Positions 23,465-32,576 of a stretch of DNA of 42,052 nucleotides are shown one piece after another. The notes under the pieces are model-generated. The model made no database searches, had not been told where the DNA came from, and saw nothing but the letters and a program-made list of their open reading frames with translations. The DNA is from Bacteroidota bacterium (GTDB lineage: Bacteria; Bacteroidota; Bacteroidia; Sphingobacteriales; Sphingobacteriaceae), in assembly GCA_013288685.1 (NCBI GenBank), contig JABDBM010000030.1:1-42052 (forward strand), written 5' to 3'. Within the stretch, counting starts at the first letter, position 1, and every line of letters starts with the position of its first letter. The position numbers and the translations under genes were made by a program.

Positions 23465-25429
23465 ATGTTAAGAATAAACCGTATAAACTTTAAAAAGCCG
23501 GTTCAGTTGGCTTTGCTTGTTTTATTTACTATGGCAGCATTTGTTAATAAGGCTCACAGCCAGGCCGAAGTGGCGCCCTGGGGCAATATAACCGGCATCC
23601 GTAAGGATGGTCAGCTGTTTAGTTTTGAATCGAGCATCAAAGTGATCAGCGCCGATGGCAAACACGTTGCCGCCACCGCCCTCGAAAAACAACAGCCACG
23701 TTATAAACGCAACGGCGATGAACAACTGGTTACCACCAATATCGACAGCTTGTTTTTTACCGAAGCCGTAAAGGATTTAAGCTCCGGTAAAATACGAGTA
23801 ACCGTGCATTTAGCCGCACACGCAGACGCCGATTTAAAAGGAGTTTATTTTTGCATAACGCTACCAAAGGATGACTATGCCAGCGGACAAGTACGCTTTT
23901 CCGGAGTTAAGGGGCCGCTAAGCGATTTTGTACCTGTAGCGGAGAATTACGAAACAACTGCCAACGGGATGCAATTTAAATCGGCCACACGCTCTTTTGA
24001 TATCAAATTGGATGCCGCTGCTGCTGTTATAGTAAAACAAGACAACGTTAATGGTAAAAACGACTTCCATTTATATATAGCCCTAAACCAGGGCGGCGTA
24101 CGTAAAGGCGATACGGTGCAACGGGTTTTCACCATTAAGGCATCGGGTGATATAGATAAGGAACCGGTTACAATGGAGATAAATACAGCGCAACAGGGCC
24201 GCGCTTTTGATGGGCTTGGCGGTAATTTTCGTTTACAAAACCCAAAAACCGATCCGCAAGTGATTGATTACTGCCTGCAGAACCTGCGCGTGGCTTATGG
24301 CCGCGTTGAAATGCCCTGGCGGTTTTGGCAACCTAATAAGGATACCGACCCAACAGCTGCCGCCGATTCGGGGAAATTGAGTGTGCCGGTAAAAAAAGCC
24401 ATGCAAATGGCGCACCGGCTGGATAGCATGGGCATTCCTTTCATCCTTTCTGCCTGGTTTCCGCCTAACTGGGCCATCACCGGCAAAATGAATTTCAGGC
24501 CCGTAAACGGCATCTGGGGCAACCCGTTAAATAAGGATAACATGGAAGCTATTTATAAATCCATTGCCGATTATATCCTTTACCTCAAAAAAACTTGTGG
24601 CGCCGAGCCTAAATTATTCTCGTTCAACGAATCGGACCTTGGTATCAATATTCGGTTAACCGCGCAGGATCATGATGACTTCATAAAAGGATGTGGCGCT
24701 TATTTTGCAGCACACGGCGTAAATACCAAAATGCTGTTGGGCGATAATTCTGACGCAACCACTTATAAATTCATTTACCCTGCAATGGATGATCCGGAGG
24801 CGAAACCCTATATAGGGGCCATCTCTTTCCACTCCTGGCGCGGCTGGGGCACCGAAACATTGCAAAAATGGGCCGATGCAGCCACAAAATTAGGTGTACC
24901 ATTATTGGTTGGCGAAGGCAGCATTGATGCCGCAGCATGGAACTATCCCGATATTTTCCAGGAACAGACTTATGCCTTGCAGGAAATAAACCTGTACACC
25001 CGCATGTTAGCCATTTGCCAGCCAAAATCAATACTACAATGGCAGCTTACTGCCGACTATTCTCCACTGATCGGTGGCGGTATTTTTGGCAATAATGAGC
25101 CGCTGCATCCCGGACAACGGTTTTGGAATTTAAAGCAACTATCTATAACCCCTAACGGTTTATTTGCCATGCCAATTACCTCCGGCCCAGGCATAACCAG
25201 CGCCGCTATGGGCGACAATGACAAGGGCGTTTATGCTATTCATTTAGTAAATAACGGTACCAAACGCAAAATAACCTTAACCGGGTTACCCGCTACAGTA
25301 AAACAGTTGCGTATGTATACTACCAGTAAGGAGTTGGATATGAAAGAAGGCAGTTCTGTAAAGGTAAAAAACGGACAGGCGCAGTTTAAATTGGAGGCGG
25401 TGAGTTATACGACATTAATTAGCGAATAA
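23465..25429 (+). CDS. Exported clan GH-A glycoside hydrolase, GH30-like
   Basis: This 654-residue protein has an N-terminal signal peptide (about 1-32, ending NKAHS-Q). Residues about 33-240 form a beta-rich N-terminal domain I do not recognise. A (beta/alpha)8 barrel (about 240-560) begins FDGLGGNFRLQNP, where GH30 enzymes have their G-x-G opening. The Asn-Glu pair in FSFNESDLG (Glu389) should be the acid/base, and Glu484 in LVGEGSIDA the nucleophile; their spacing fits clan A. The C-terminal residues (about 560-654) form a beta domain typical of GH30 and related families. Beta-glucosidase, xylanase or another retaining exo/endo activity is possible, and the exact family needs a search. It follows the GH20 gene on the same strand but has its own regulatory region. 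Confidence 0.8.
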   Translation: MLRINRINFKKPVQLALLVLFTMAAFVNKAHSQAEVAPWGNITGIRKDGQLFSFESSIKVISADGKHVAATALEKQQPRYKRNGDEQLVTTNIDSLFFTEAVKDLSSGKIRVTVHLAAHADADLKGVYFCITLPKDDYASGQVRFSGVKGPLSDFVPVAENYETTANGMQFKSATRSFDIKLDAAAAVIVKQDNVNGKNDFHLYIALNQGGVRKGDTVQRVFTIKASGDIDKEPVTMEINTAQQGRAFDGLGGNFRLQNPKTDPQVIDYCLQNLRVAYGRVEMPWRFWQPNKDTDPTAAADSGKLSVPVKKAMQMAHRLDSMGIPFILSAWFPPNWAITGKMNFRPVNGIWGNPLNKDNMEAIYKSIADYILYLKKTCGAEPKLFSFNESDLGINIRLTAQDHDDFIKGCGAYFAAHGVNTKMLLGDNSDATTYKFIYPAMDDPEAKPYIGAISFHSWRGWGTETLQKWADAATKLGVPLLVGEGSIDAAAWNYPDIFQEQTYALQEINLYTRMLAICQPKSILQWQLTADYSPLIGGGIFGNNEPLHPGQRFWNLKQLSITPNGLFAMPITSGPGITSAAMGDNDKGVYAIHLVNNGTKRKITLTGLPATVKQLRMYTTSKELDMKEGSSVKVKNGQAQFKLEAVSYTTLISE

Positions 25430-25456
25430 AAGGATGCAATAGCATGGTGTCGGATT

Positions 25457-25606
25457 GAATGAACACGAATTTTACGAATTAAACAAATAAAAAACGAATT
25501 TTAAAAAAGGTGATTTAAATTTCGAGGAGACTTTATTTGTTTGAAAAGGCAAACTTCAATAATTAGTGGCAATTCGGTTAATTCGTGAAATTCGTGTTTG
25601 TTCAAT
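25457..25606. repeat. Inverted repeat of ATTCGTG words between convergent genes
   Basis: GAATGAACACGAATTTTACG (from 25457) is answered by the inverse CGTGAAATTCGTGTTTGTTC (ending about 25603), with imperfect arms of about 28 bp around 90 bp of AT-rich DNA. It lies between the GH30-like gene and the convergent ferritin gene, and may serve as a terminator for both. Confidence 0.6.
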
Positions 25607-25628
25607 TTGATGCCATCCATTCGTGTTT

Positions 25629-26180
25629 TTATGGATTCGTTACACTCGTATCCTGCGCCAAAGTTGCATCATCTGGTGTTTTGGCAATATCATTATTAAG
25701 GTTATAAAGCGCATCGGCGTTAGCAGCAGCACCGCCGGCAATTTTTATCTTCGCCAGCAAATCAAGCGCCATGGTTTCTTCTTCGGTTTGTTCTTTTACA
25801 AACCATTGCATAAAATTCCAGGTGGCCCAGTCTTTTTCGGCCATGCTCATGTTTACAAGATTGTAAATGCCGGCAGTGTTATTCACCTCCGATGTAAATA
25901 TTTTTTCGAAACAATCATTAACATTTTTCGGATCAGGTCCCGGTTCGGGTATAGCCGTCACCACCACTTTCGCGCCTCTTTTTAAAATGTATTCCAGGAA
26001 TTTCATCATGTGGTTACGCTCCTCGGCCGAATGCCTGAACAAAAAGTTGGCAATGCCCTCATAACCTTTGTCGCTCGCCCACGCAGCGTACGAAAGATAA
26101 ATCTGCGCGTTATGCGCCTCGTTGGTCATTTGATCGTTTAATGCTTTTGCAAGTGTGTCCGAAAGCCGGTTAGTATCCAT
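25629..26180 (-). CDS. ftnA: Ferritin (non-haem iron storage)
   Basis: This 183-residue ferritin-like four-helix protein should assemble as a 24-mer that oxidises and stores iron in the cytoplasm. Ferroxidase-centre residues are visible: the first-helix Glu of LNDQMTNEAHNAQIYLSYAA, the second-helix Glu/His of SAEERNHMMKF, the third-helix Glu of FEKIFTSEVN, and the Gln/Glu stretch WFVKEQTEEETMA in the fourth. The C-terminal 15-20 residues (AKTPDDATLAQDTSVTNP) extend beyond the usual end. The gene is transcribed alone, and the 267 bp upstream hold short GTCCGGAAAG words but no clear consensus promoter. Confidence 0.93.
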   Translation of the reverse strand: MDTNRLSDTLAKALNDQMTNEAHNAQIYLSYAAWASDKGYEGIANFLFRHSAEERNHMMKFLEYILKRGAKVVVTAIPEPGPDPKNVNDCFEKIFTSEVNNTAGIYNLVNMSMAEKDWATWNFMQWFVKEQTEEETMALDLLAKIKIAGGAAANADALYNLNNDIAKTPDDATLAQDTSVTNP

Positions 26181-26447
26181 TGTTGGTTAATTTTAAAGCT
26201 AAACCAAAAAAGCGCAAAAAGGTTTGGGAGGAAGTCCGGAAAGTCGGAAAAGGCCTAATGAAGGTGTGGTTGGGAGGTCAGAAATTGGAAAAAGTCGGTA
26301 ATGTCTGAAAGATAAGAAAAGTGATCAAAGGGCAAAGATTGGTGATTAGAAAAGGATTGAAAGGTGTAAAATACCTCTTTAACACTTTCACGTCCCCACC
26401 AACCAATGACTTAATGACCCAATGACAGCGTAGTGAATGACCAGCTA

Positions 26448-26789
26448 CTATTTATACGCAGAGATATGCGCCGTTTTTATACTCAGCACAAATGATTTGC
26501 CAACACTTATTTTTATAGCTTTATCCTGCAGCATACCTTTTATAGTATCGTCCGATTTAAGGGCTTCATAAAGGTCGCGGGCGACCGCCGAACCACTGAT
26601 GTTGTTCGTCACTTTGCCATTCTCCATCTGTAAACTAAAGGTATAACCCGATTTTCCACGGTCGCCGGCAGATTCAAAATCGGTGATATTCAATTTAAAT
26701 TGTTGTTCTTCAACAAGGCTCTTCTTCAAATGCAGGCGGATAACCGGGAGGTATCTTTTCCAGGTTGTCAAATATTTTCTTTCTTCCAT
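26448..26789 (-). CDS. Hypothetical 113-aa protein
   Basis: This is a predicted cytoplasmic protein with no signal peptide. It has a basic N-terminal helix (KYLTTWKRYLPVIRLHLKKS), a central strand-rich part (FKLNITDFESAGDRGKSGYT, FSLQMENGKVTNNISGSAVA) and a C-terminal strand pair (AIKISVGKSFVLSIKTAHI). I recognise no family. The intact reading frame, start with ATG and normal codon use support a real gene. It is transcribed divergently from the GH3 gene. Confidence 0.6.
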   Translation of the reverse strand: MEERKYLTTWKRYLPVIRLHLKKSLVEEQQFKLNITDFESAGDRGKSGYTFSLQMENGKVTNNISGSAVARDLYEALKSDDTIKGMLQDKAIKISVGKSFVLSIKTAHISAYK

Positions 26790-26828
26790 GTGTGCCGATA
26801 AAGGTAGGATAAAATATAGATGAATTAT

Positions 26829-26866
26829 AAAATAGATAAAATTGATTTAAAATAGATAAAATCAAT
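26829..26866 (+). promoter_or_regulatory. 20-bp-spaced direct repeat, candidate operator of the GH3 gene
   Basis: AAAATAGATAAAAT occurs at 26829-26842 and 26849-26862, exactly 20 bp (about two helical turns) apart. The words between and after it (TTGATTT, AATCAA) are inversely related. It lies in the 171-bp divergent region between the 113-aa protein gene and the GH3 gene. Regulator binding is inference; the region is AT-rich, which makes chance repeats more likely. Confidence 0.35.
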
Positions 26867-26960
26867 TGAAAAATATTTTCTGCAATCGATTGTTGAAGTA
26901 ACCTATTTTTATACCTTAGTGCAAACTAAATTCCAATTTCCGTTTACCAATTATTTATAA

Positions 26961-29175
26961 ATGAAACATCTAATCAACGGCCGGTTAATTGCACTATTAC
27001 TTGCATTCCTCCTTTTTGCATCCGTAGCGCCATTAAAACACAAACATTATCAATACAGTTTTCAGGATCCAACGCTGCCCATCGACAAGCGGGTGGATGA
27101 TTTGGTATCTAAATTAACACTCGAAGAAAAAGTAGGGCAAATGCTTAATTCGGCCCCGGCGGTTGATCGTTTGGGCATTCCGGCCTATAACTGGTGGAAC
27201 GAATGCCTGCATGGCGTTGCACGGACTTCGTTTAAAGTAACCGTTTATCCACAAGCGATCGGCATGGCGGCCACTTTTGATAAAGCATCGCTGCACCTGA
27301 TGGCTGATTATACCGGCGAAGAAGGCCGGGCCATCAATAACGAAAGCATAAAAACCGGGAACCGCAAAATTTACCTGGGATTAACCTACTGGACCCCTAA
27401 TATTAATATCTTCCGCGATCCGCGCTGGGGCCGTGGGCAGGAGACTTATGGCGAGGACCCGTATTTAACTGGTGCAATGGGCAAAGCTTTTGTGACCGGC
27501 CTTCAAGGCGATGACCCTAAATATTTGAAAGCAGCAGCCTGCGCCAAACATTACGCAGTACACAGCGGGCCCGAATCGCAAAGACACGCGTTTAATGTGG
27601 AAATCAGCGATTATGATTTGTGGGATACTTATCTGCCGGCTTTCCGTAACCTGGTGGTAAATGCAAAAGTGGCAGGGGTAATGTGTGCCTATAACGAATT
27701 GAAAGGACAGCCTTGTTGCGGAAACGATTTACTGATGACCAATATTTTGCGCAATCAATGGGGCTTTACAGGTTATGTAACCTCCGACTGTGGCGCTATC
27801 GACGATTTTTACATGCGCCAAAAAACAAGTAAAGATGCCGAAGAAGCTGCGGCCGATGCTGTATTGCACGGCACCGATGTGGAATGTGGCAACACCACCT
27901 ACAAAACGCTGGTAGCAGCTGTAAAAGACGGTAAGGTAACCGAACAGCAGTTGGATGTATCGCTTAAAAGGTTGTTTACTATTCGTTTCCGTTTGGGGAT
28001 GTTTGATCCGCCCGAGATGGTTAAATATGCACAAATAACTACCAGCGTGCTCGAAAGCCCCGAACATAAGGCACAGGCATTAAAAATGGCGAGGCAATCC
28101 ATCGTATTGCTGAAAAAACGAAAATCATACGCTTCCATTGAGTAAAAACTTAAAGAAAGTAGCGGTAATAGGCCCCAATGCAGATAATGCATTAACTATA
28201 CTGGGTAATTACAACGGCAAGCCGTCACAATTGATTACGGCGCTGCAAGGCATAAAAGCGAAACTTGGTCCGCAAACCGAAGTGATTTACAAAGCTGCAA
28301 CTGATTTTATAGGCAGCCCGGATGTAACCCCTGATTTTTCGCACCTGGTTGATAGTGTAAAAGATGCTGATGCTATTATTTATGTAGGCGGTATTTCGCC
28401 ACAATTAGAGGGCGAAGAAATGCGTATTAAAAAAGCCGGCTTTGCAGGTGGCGACCGTACTTCAATCCTGCTGCCCGAAGTGCAAACTCAATTGTTAAAA
28501 GCTTTGCATAGTACAGGGAAACCCGTTGTTTTTGTGATGATGACAGGTTCTGCCATTTCTGTGCCATGGGAAGCTGAACATATCCCGGCTATTTTAAATG
28601 CCTGGTATGGTGGTCAGGATGCCGGTACTGCCATTGCTGATGTTATTTTTGGTGACTATAACCCGGCCGGCCGCTTACCCGTAACTTTCTACAAAAGCGA
28701 CAGCGACCTGCCTGAGTTTACCAATTACTCGATGGATAACCGCACCTACCGCTATTTTAAAGGCGAACCATTGTATGGCTTTGGATATGGATTAAGCTAC
28801 TCCAGTTTTAAGTATGATAATTTGGTGATACCACAAGCTATTCACGCCGGGAAATCAACCACAGTAAGCGTAACTGTAACCAATACCAGCAAAACAGATG
28901 GCGAAGAAGTTTCGGAACTATATTTATCGCACCTGGGTTTAAATATCAAAGCACCAATCAGGGCACTAAAGGGTTTTGAACGCACTTTTATTAAAGCAGG
29001 CGAAAGCAAGGTTCTTCATTTTGAACTGACACCAACCGATTTGTCGTTAACACAAGCTGACGGTGGCATTAAAGAGTTAAAAGGCAAAATAATGATCAGC
29101 GTGGGCGGCAGCCAGCCGGATGCACAAACGGCGAAGGATAAAAAGACCGTGGGTAAGGTGGTGAGTTTGATATAG
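26961..29175 (+). pseudogene. GH3 beta-glucosidase/beta-xylosidase, frameshifted
   Basis: Two adjoining reading frames together encode one GH3 enzyme of about 737 residues. The first (26961-28145) has a signal peptide, the catalytic barrel (WTPNINIFRDPRWGRGQETY, CAKHYAVHSGPESQRH) and the nucleophile Asp276 in YVTSDCGAIDD. The second (28138-29175 as an open frame) has the alpha/beta sandwich (VAVIGPNADN, ILNAWYGGQDAGTAIADVIF) and a C-terminal Fn3-like domain. The frames join at a run of six A (28113-28118). With five A the protein would read LLKNENHTLPLSKNLK, exactly as expected for the family, so one extra A breaks it. This is either a real mutation or an assembly/sequencing error; everything else is intact. 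The protein is exported and acts on beta-linked glucosides or xylosides. Confidence 0.88.
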
Positions 29176-29200
29176 GTTTCCCCCCGCTCTGCCTACCCCA

Positions 29201-29320
29201 AATGTCATTTTGAACGAAGCGAGAAATCTTATACCGCATGCTAACGGACTATGTACTACAACAGTGCATAGTGCTTACGCAAAGTTTGTAAAGTTTTCTC
29301 ACTGCGTTCGAAATGACATT
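29201..29320. repeat. Palindromic intergenic repeat (AATGTCATTTTGAACG family)
   Basis: Thirty-bp arms at 29201-29230 and 29291-29320 are inverted copies with 26 of 30 positions matching, reading AATGTCATTT...GAGAAA inward, around a 60-bp centre. It follows the GH3 gene and may double as its terminator (T7 after the right arm). It has the same layout as the element at 5656-5761 but a different sequence. Confidence 0.8.
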
Positions 29321-29345
29321 TTTTTATAAGTTATAAATTCCAAAT

Positions 29346-29481
29346 ATGAAAAAAAACAATTCGCCTAAACCGATAATTGAGCTTTTTGGAACTAATATAC
29401 TTTTGTTAGCCGCTTTTGCCTAAACCAGCCTTCTCTCAAACCAATCCGGCGTTAATGCTCAGCGATACCGACACAATCTAA
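29346..29481 (+). pseudogene. Possible remnant of an exported-protein gene
   Basis: A 25-codon ORF (29346-29423) starts MKKNNSPKPIIELFGTNILL and ends in a hydrophobic LLLAAFA. The next frame continues with PKPAFSQTNPALMLSDTDTI before a stop at 29479. Joined by a one-base shift this would be a complete signal peptide with an AFS-Q cleavage site and the beginning of a mature protein. It may be a decayed gene or a chance pattern. The rest of 29176-29634 holds the palindrome and a -7-like TAACTTTG at 29494-29501 for the VOC gene. Confidence 0.2.
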
Positions 29482-29634
29482 AAACAATCAGTTTAACTTT
29501 GTGTTGTTTGTGACAAAAACTTCCCGGAAAGCTAAAACAATTGGCGCAATTCAACCCTTTATTTGTCATGCCAACACCCGTAATATTAACGCAGGCCGGG
29601 GTAAATTTGAACATCACCAATAAAACAATAAATT

Positions 29635-30009
29635 ATGTTTAAAAACACAAAAGCATTCAGTGGTTTTTCGGCAAACGACCTGGAAAAAGCAAAAGCGTTT
29701 TATGGCGATACATTGGGTATCGAAGTATCACAAAACGAAATGGGCATCCTTACCCTCCATATCAGCGGCGGGGGTAAAGTAATTATCTATCCAAAGCCAA
29801 ATCATGTACCGGCTACTTTTACTATTTTGAATTTCCCGGTAACGGATGTTGAAAAGGCGGTTGATGAACTGATTAGTAAAGGTATTGTATTTGAACAATA
29901 CCCCGAGCCAATGAAAACAGATGAAAAAGGAATTTTCCGCGGTGGCGGGCCAAAAATTGCCTGGTTTAAAGACCCTGCGGGGAATATATTATCGGTGCTG
30001 GAGGCTTAA
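29635..30009 (+). CDS. VOC (glyoxalase/bleomycin-resistance) family protein
   Basis: This 124-residue protein has two beta-alpha-beta-beta-beta modules of the vicinal-oxygen-chelate fold: [20 protein letters not shown] in the first, and [20 protein letters not shown] with [16 protein letters not shown] in the second. The family binds a metal and covers isomerases, dioxygenases and resistance proteins; the substrate here is not predictable. The C-terminal DPAGN motif and Glu are conserved. It is a single gene with a strong hairpin 6 bp after the stop. Confidence 0.88.
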   Translation: MFKNTKAFSGFSANDLEKAKAFYGDTLGIEVSQNEMGILTLHISGGGKVIIYPKPNHVPATFTILNFPVTDVEKAVDELISKGIVFEQYPEPMKTDEKGIFRGGGPKIAWFKDPAGNILSVLEA

Positions 30010-30014
30010 CGCTA

Positions 30015-30047
30015 AGAATTACGAAGTTTCAAAAACTTCGTAATTCT
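30015..30047 (+). terminator. Perfect 15-bp hairpin after the VOC gene
   Basis: AGAATTACGAAGTTT (30015-30029) and its exact complement (30033-30047) are separated by 3 nt. The stem starts 6 bp after the VOC stop codon. No T run follows, but a hairpin of this strength placed here should stop transcription or protect the 3' end. Confidence 0.65.
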
Positions 30048-30103
30048 CCTCCCGAATATTAAAGCCATTCATTACATTGTACGATCTTAACCACTGTTTA
30101 TCA

Positions 30104-30889
30104 ATGGAACCCATCTACAATACCATCGGCACCACCTATAATACTACCCGCCAGGCCGATCCATACATAACCAGCCGCATTTTACACTTTTTAAATCATC
30201 AGGCGGGTAATCATTACTTGGATATTGGTTGCGGAACCGGTAATTATACAATAGCCCTTTCAAACCAGGGTTTAGATTTTACGGGTGTGGAGCCTTCTGA
30301 AAAAATGCTGACCGAAGCCCGGGTGAGGAGCCAAAAAGTAACCTGGCTTCAGGGAACCGCCGAGAATATCCCGGCAGATGACGAAACTTTTGATGGCATT
30401 ATCGCGACGCTTACCATCCATCATTGGGTTAATTTAGAGAAAGCGCTAAAAGAGCTTTATCGCGTGGCAAAGCAGGGTGCGAAAATCGTGTTCTTTACTG
30501 CCACCCCTCAACAAATGAGTGGATATTGGCTTAATCGCTATTTTCCGCAAATGATGAGTGCTGCGATTGTGCAAATGCCATCTTTCGAAAAAATAAGTGA
30601 AGCCCTCGATAATGAAGGATTTGCGATCAGCACCCTCGAAAAATATTTAATTCAGGATGATTTGCTGGATCGTTTTTTATATGCCGGTAAAAATAAGCCC
30701 GAACTGTACCTTGATGAGGCCATCAGGACAGGGATTTCATCATTTGCCGCATTGGCAAATGTAAATGAGGTTGACGCTGGTATATTAAAACTCCATTCAG
30801 ATATAGTGAGCGGAAGGTTTACAGCCGTGAAAGAGCGTTATGATAATGAATTGGGCGATTATCTGTTTGTAGTTGCCGGGAAGATATAG
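30104..30889 (+). CDS. Class I SAM-dependent methyltransferase
   Basis: This 261-residue cytoplasmic methyltransferase has motif I YLDIGCGTGNYTIAL (about 39-53), the acidic residue after the second strand in FTGVEPSEKML, and motif IV/post-I FDGIIATLTIHHWVNLEKAL. This is the Methyltransf_11/25 pattern used by small-molecule and ubiquinone/menaquinone-type enzymes. The acceptor is unknown. ATG 30104 (MEPIYNTIG) is preferred to the in-frame TTG 30077, since homologues begin close to the YN...Y motif. The stop is followed by short TTTCG words and then a convergent gene. Confidence 0.9.
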   Translation: MEPIYNTIGTTYNTTRQADPYITSRILHFLNHQAGNHYLDIGCGTGNYTIALSNQGLDFTGVEPSEKMLTEARVRSQKVTWLQGTAENIPADDETFDGIIATLTIHHWVNLEKALKELYRVAKQGAKIVFFTATPQQMSGYWLNRYFPQMMSAAIVQMPSFEKISEALDNEGFAISTLEKYLIQDDLLDRFLYAGKNKPELYLDEAIRTGISSFAALANVNEVDAGILKLHSDIVSGRFTAVKERYDNELGDYLFVVAGKI

Positions 30890-30922
30890 CCGTTCGAAAG
30901 ACTTTCGATCTTTCGGATTTCA

Positions 30923-31486
30923 TTAATAAATTAAAGGGACAATTCTTTTCACTTTACGCTTATATTCCAGGTACTGCTCACCAAATTCATCTGTCAGCGC
31001 TTTTTCCTCAACAGAAATGCGATAATTAAGCGCCAAAAAAATTGGAATGATAATGATGGCGCAGCTTAATACATTGTTTGTTAAAAACGCAATCCCCGTA
31101 ATAATCAGCATTAAGCCGAGGTAGGTAGGGTGCCGTACCAGTTTATAAAGGCCGTTAGTTTTTAAAACGTGTTGACTGGAAATGGCCACATCTACCGTAA
31201 ACATGCTTCCCAATTGGGCGATGGCTATCCAACGGATAATAAAACCTATTATGGTTAAAGCCGTTCCAATGACTATAAACACAGACCCTTCAATTGGGAT
31301 TAACACATACATCCCGGCAATAACATTTCCGGTAACCAGGCAGCCCGTAATTACTATCCATAGCAACTTTAGCGAATTACCGTCCTTTTGGCTTTTTGCA
31401 CCGCTGTGTTTTGATCTTTTTAGGATAAGCAGAAAAACTTCCGAAATGCCGAAAATATAAACAAGGTATTTGGAAAAATGTATCAT
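30923..31486 (-). CDS. ICMT/phospholipid-methyltransferase-like membrane protein
   Basis: This 187-residue membrane protein has about five helices. The C-terminal signature LVRHPTYLGLMLIITGIA and the terminal YRISVEEKALTDEFGEQYLE match the isoprenylcysteine carboxyl methyltransferase/PEMT-like family, in which RHPxY..E binds SAM near the membrane. Bacterial members methylate lipids or small hydrophobic acceptors, and the acceptor here is unknown. It is a single gene, divergent from the kinase/aldolase pair. Confidence 0.88.
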   Translation of the reverse strand: MIHFSKYLVYIFGISEVFLLILKRSKHSGAKSQKDGNSLKLLWIVITGCLVTGNVIAGMYVLIPIEGSVFIVIGTALTIIGFIIRWIAIAQLGSMFTVDVAISSQHVLKTNGLYKLVRHPTYLGLMLIITGIAFLTNNVLSCAIIIIPIFLALNYRISVEEKALTDEFGEQYLEYKRKVKRIVPLIY

Positions 31487-31502
31487 TGCGCCGGGTTAAA
31501 AT

Positions 31503-31535
31503 CTTGTTTTTATATCCATCTAATTTATATCTTTA
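31503..31535 (+). promoter_or_regulatory. Possible promoter of the deoxy-sugar kinase/aldolase operon
   Basis: CTTG (31503-31506) and TATCTTTA (31528-31535), 21 bp apart, differ from the Bacteroidota consensus at one position each. Transcription would start near 31542, before either candidate start codon (31575 or 31602). Confidence 0.4.
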
Positions 31536-31601
31536 AATACAGTATTAAAACTATAAAGCAAATAATTTTAACAAATGCGCCCTAATTCCGAACCTATTTT
31601 T

Positions 31602-32576
31602 ATGAAGTATTTTTTAAGTTGCGACTGGGGCACAACATCATTCAGGCTTAGGCTTGCCAATCAGGTTGATGGTAAAATTATAGCTGAAGAAAAATCAGAC
31701 CAGGGAATCGCCGCTACTTTCGGTTCGTGGCAGCAAACAGGTAAAACGGACACTGATGATCGCGTTGCTTTTTATTTAAACATCGTAGAGCTGCATATAA
31801 AGACAATAGAAAAGAAAACCAATCAGTCTTTAGCCAGGGTTAAAATCGTAATGTCCGGCATGGCATCCTCCTCTATCGGTATAACTGATATTCCGTATGC
31901 TACGGGGGCTATTGCCGTGAACGGTTCCGGCATCAATACCACAGTAATTACCGCAACGGCAACCTTTGACCACGATGTATTAATCGTTTCGGGAGTCAGA
32001 ATTTTGGATGATGTAATGCGTGGTGAAGAAACACAACTAATAGGCTGTATTCCCGGTGCAGACACCATTGAAAACGAATTATATATTTTCCCCGGCACGC
32101 ATTCAAAGCATATCCTTGTAAAAAATAATCAAATGGCATCCATAAAAACCTATATGACGGGTGAGGTTTTTGAATTGCTATCTCAAAAAAGCATACTGAA
32201 AAACAGTGTTGAAATAAGCGAAAAATCGCAGAATTTGACTGTGTTTAAAAAAGGTGTTCGTGATGCATTGGATGAAAGTATATTACACACCATATTTAAA
32301 GTGCGCACCAACCATTTGTTCGATATTTACAGCAAAGAAGAGAACTATAATTATCTGAGCGGATTGTTGATTGGTGCGGAATTAGCGGTCTTAAAAGCAA
32401 CAGATGCCGAAACAATTAATTTAATTTGCGGTGCAAACCTCCAAAATTATTATGTTGCAACAGTAGCCGAATTGGGGCTGTCAAAAACAGTCAATACCTT
32501 CCCGATGGAATGGGTTGACGAAGCGGCGGTTAGGGGGCAGCTTAAAATAGCCAGGCAATTAGAATTTTTAACATGA
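31602..32576 (+). CDS. dgoK: 2-dehydro-3-deoxygalactonokinase
   Basis: This kinase phosphorylates 2-keto-3-deoxy-galactonate (KDGal) on O6 in the De Ley-Doudoroff route for galactose and galactonate. The start MKYFLSCDWGTTSFRLRL is the typical nucleotide-binding beginning of the family. MSGMASSSIG, ELYIFPGTHSKHILVKN and GLLIGAELAVL are further family segments. About 324 residues from ATG 31602; an in-frame ATG at 31575 would add MRPNSEPIF, which is not family-like. The stop overlaps the next start by 4 nt, giving translational coupling with the aldolase. The galactonate dehydratase that would supply the substrate is not in the window. Confidence 0.9.
   Translation: MKYFLSCDWGTTSFRLRLANQVDGKIIAEEKSDQGIAATFGSWQQTGKTDTDDRVAFYLNIVELHIKTIEKKTNQSLARVKIVMSGMASSSIGITDIPYATGAIAVNGSGINTTVITATATFDHDVLIVSGVRILDDVMRGEETQLIGCIPGADTIENELYIFPGTHSKHILVKNNQMASIKTYMTGEVFELLSQKSILKNSVEISEKSQNLTVFKKGVRDALDESILHTIFKVRTNHLFDIYSKEENYNYLSGLLIGAELAVLKATDAETINLICGANLQNYYVATVAELGLSKTVNTFPMEWVDEAAVRGQLKIARQLEFLT

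Noticed and set aside
28113..28119. A AAA AAC in the GH3 gene as a programmed -1 frameshift site
   Set aside because: The run is in the wrong phase: the zero frame reads AAA AAA CGA and the downstream frame needs a +1 shift. No stimulatory structure is apparent and GH3 enzymes are not known to use recoding.
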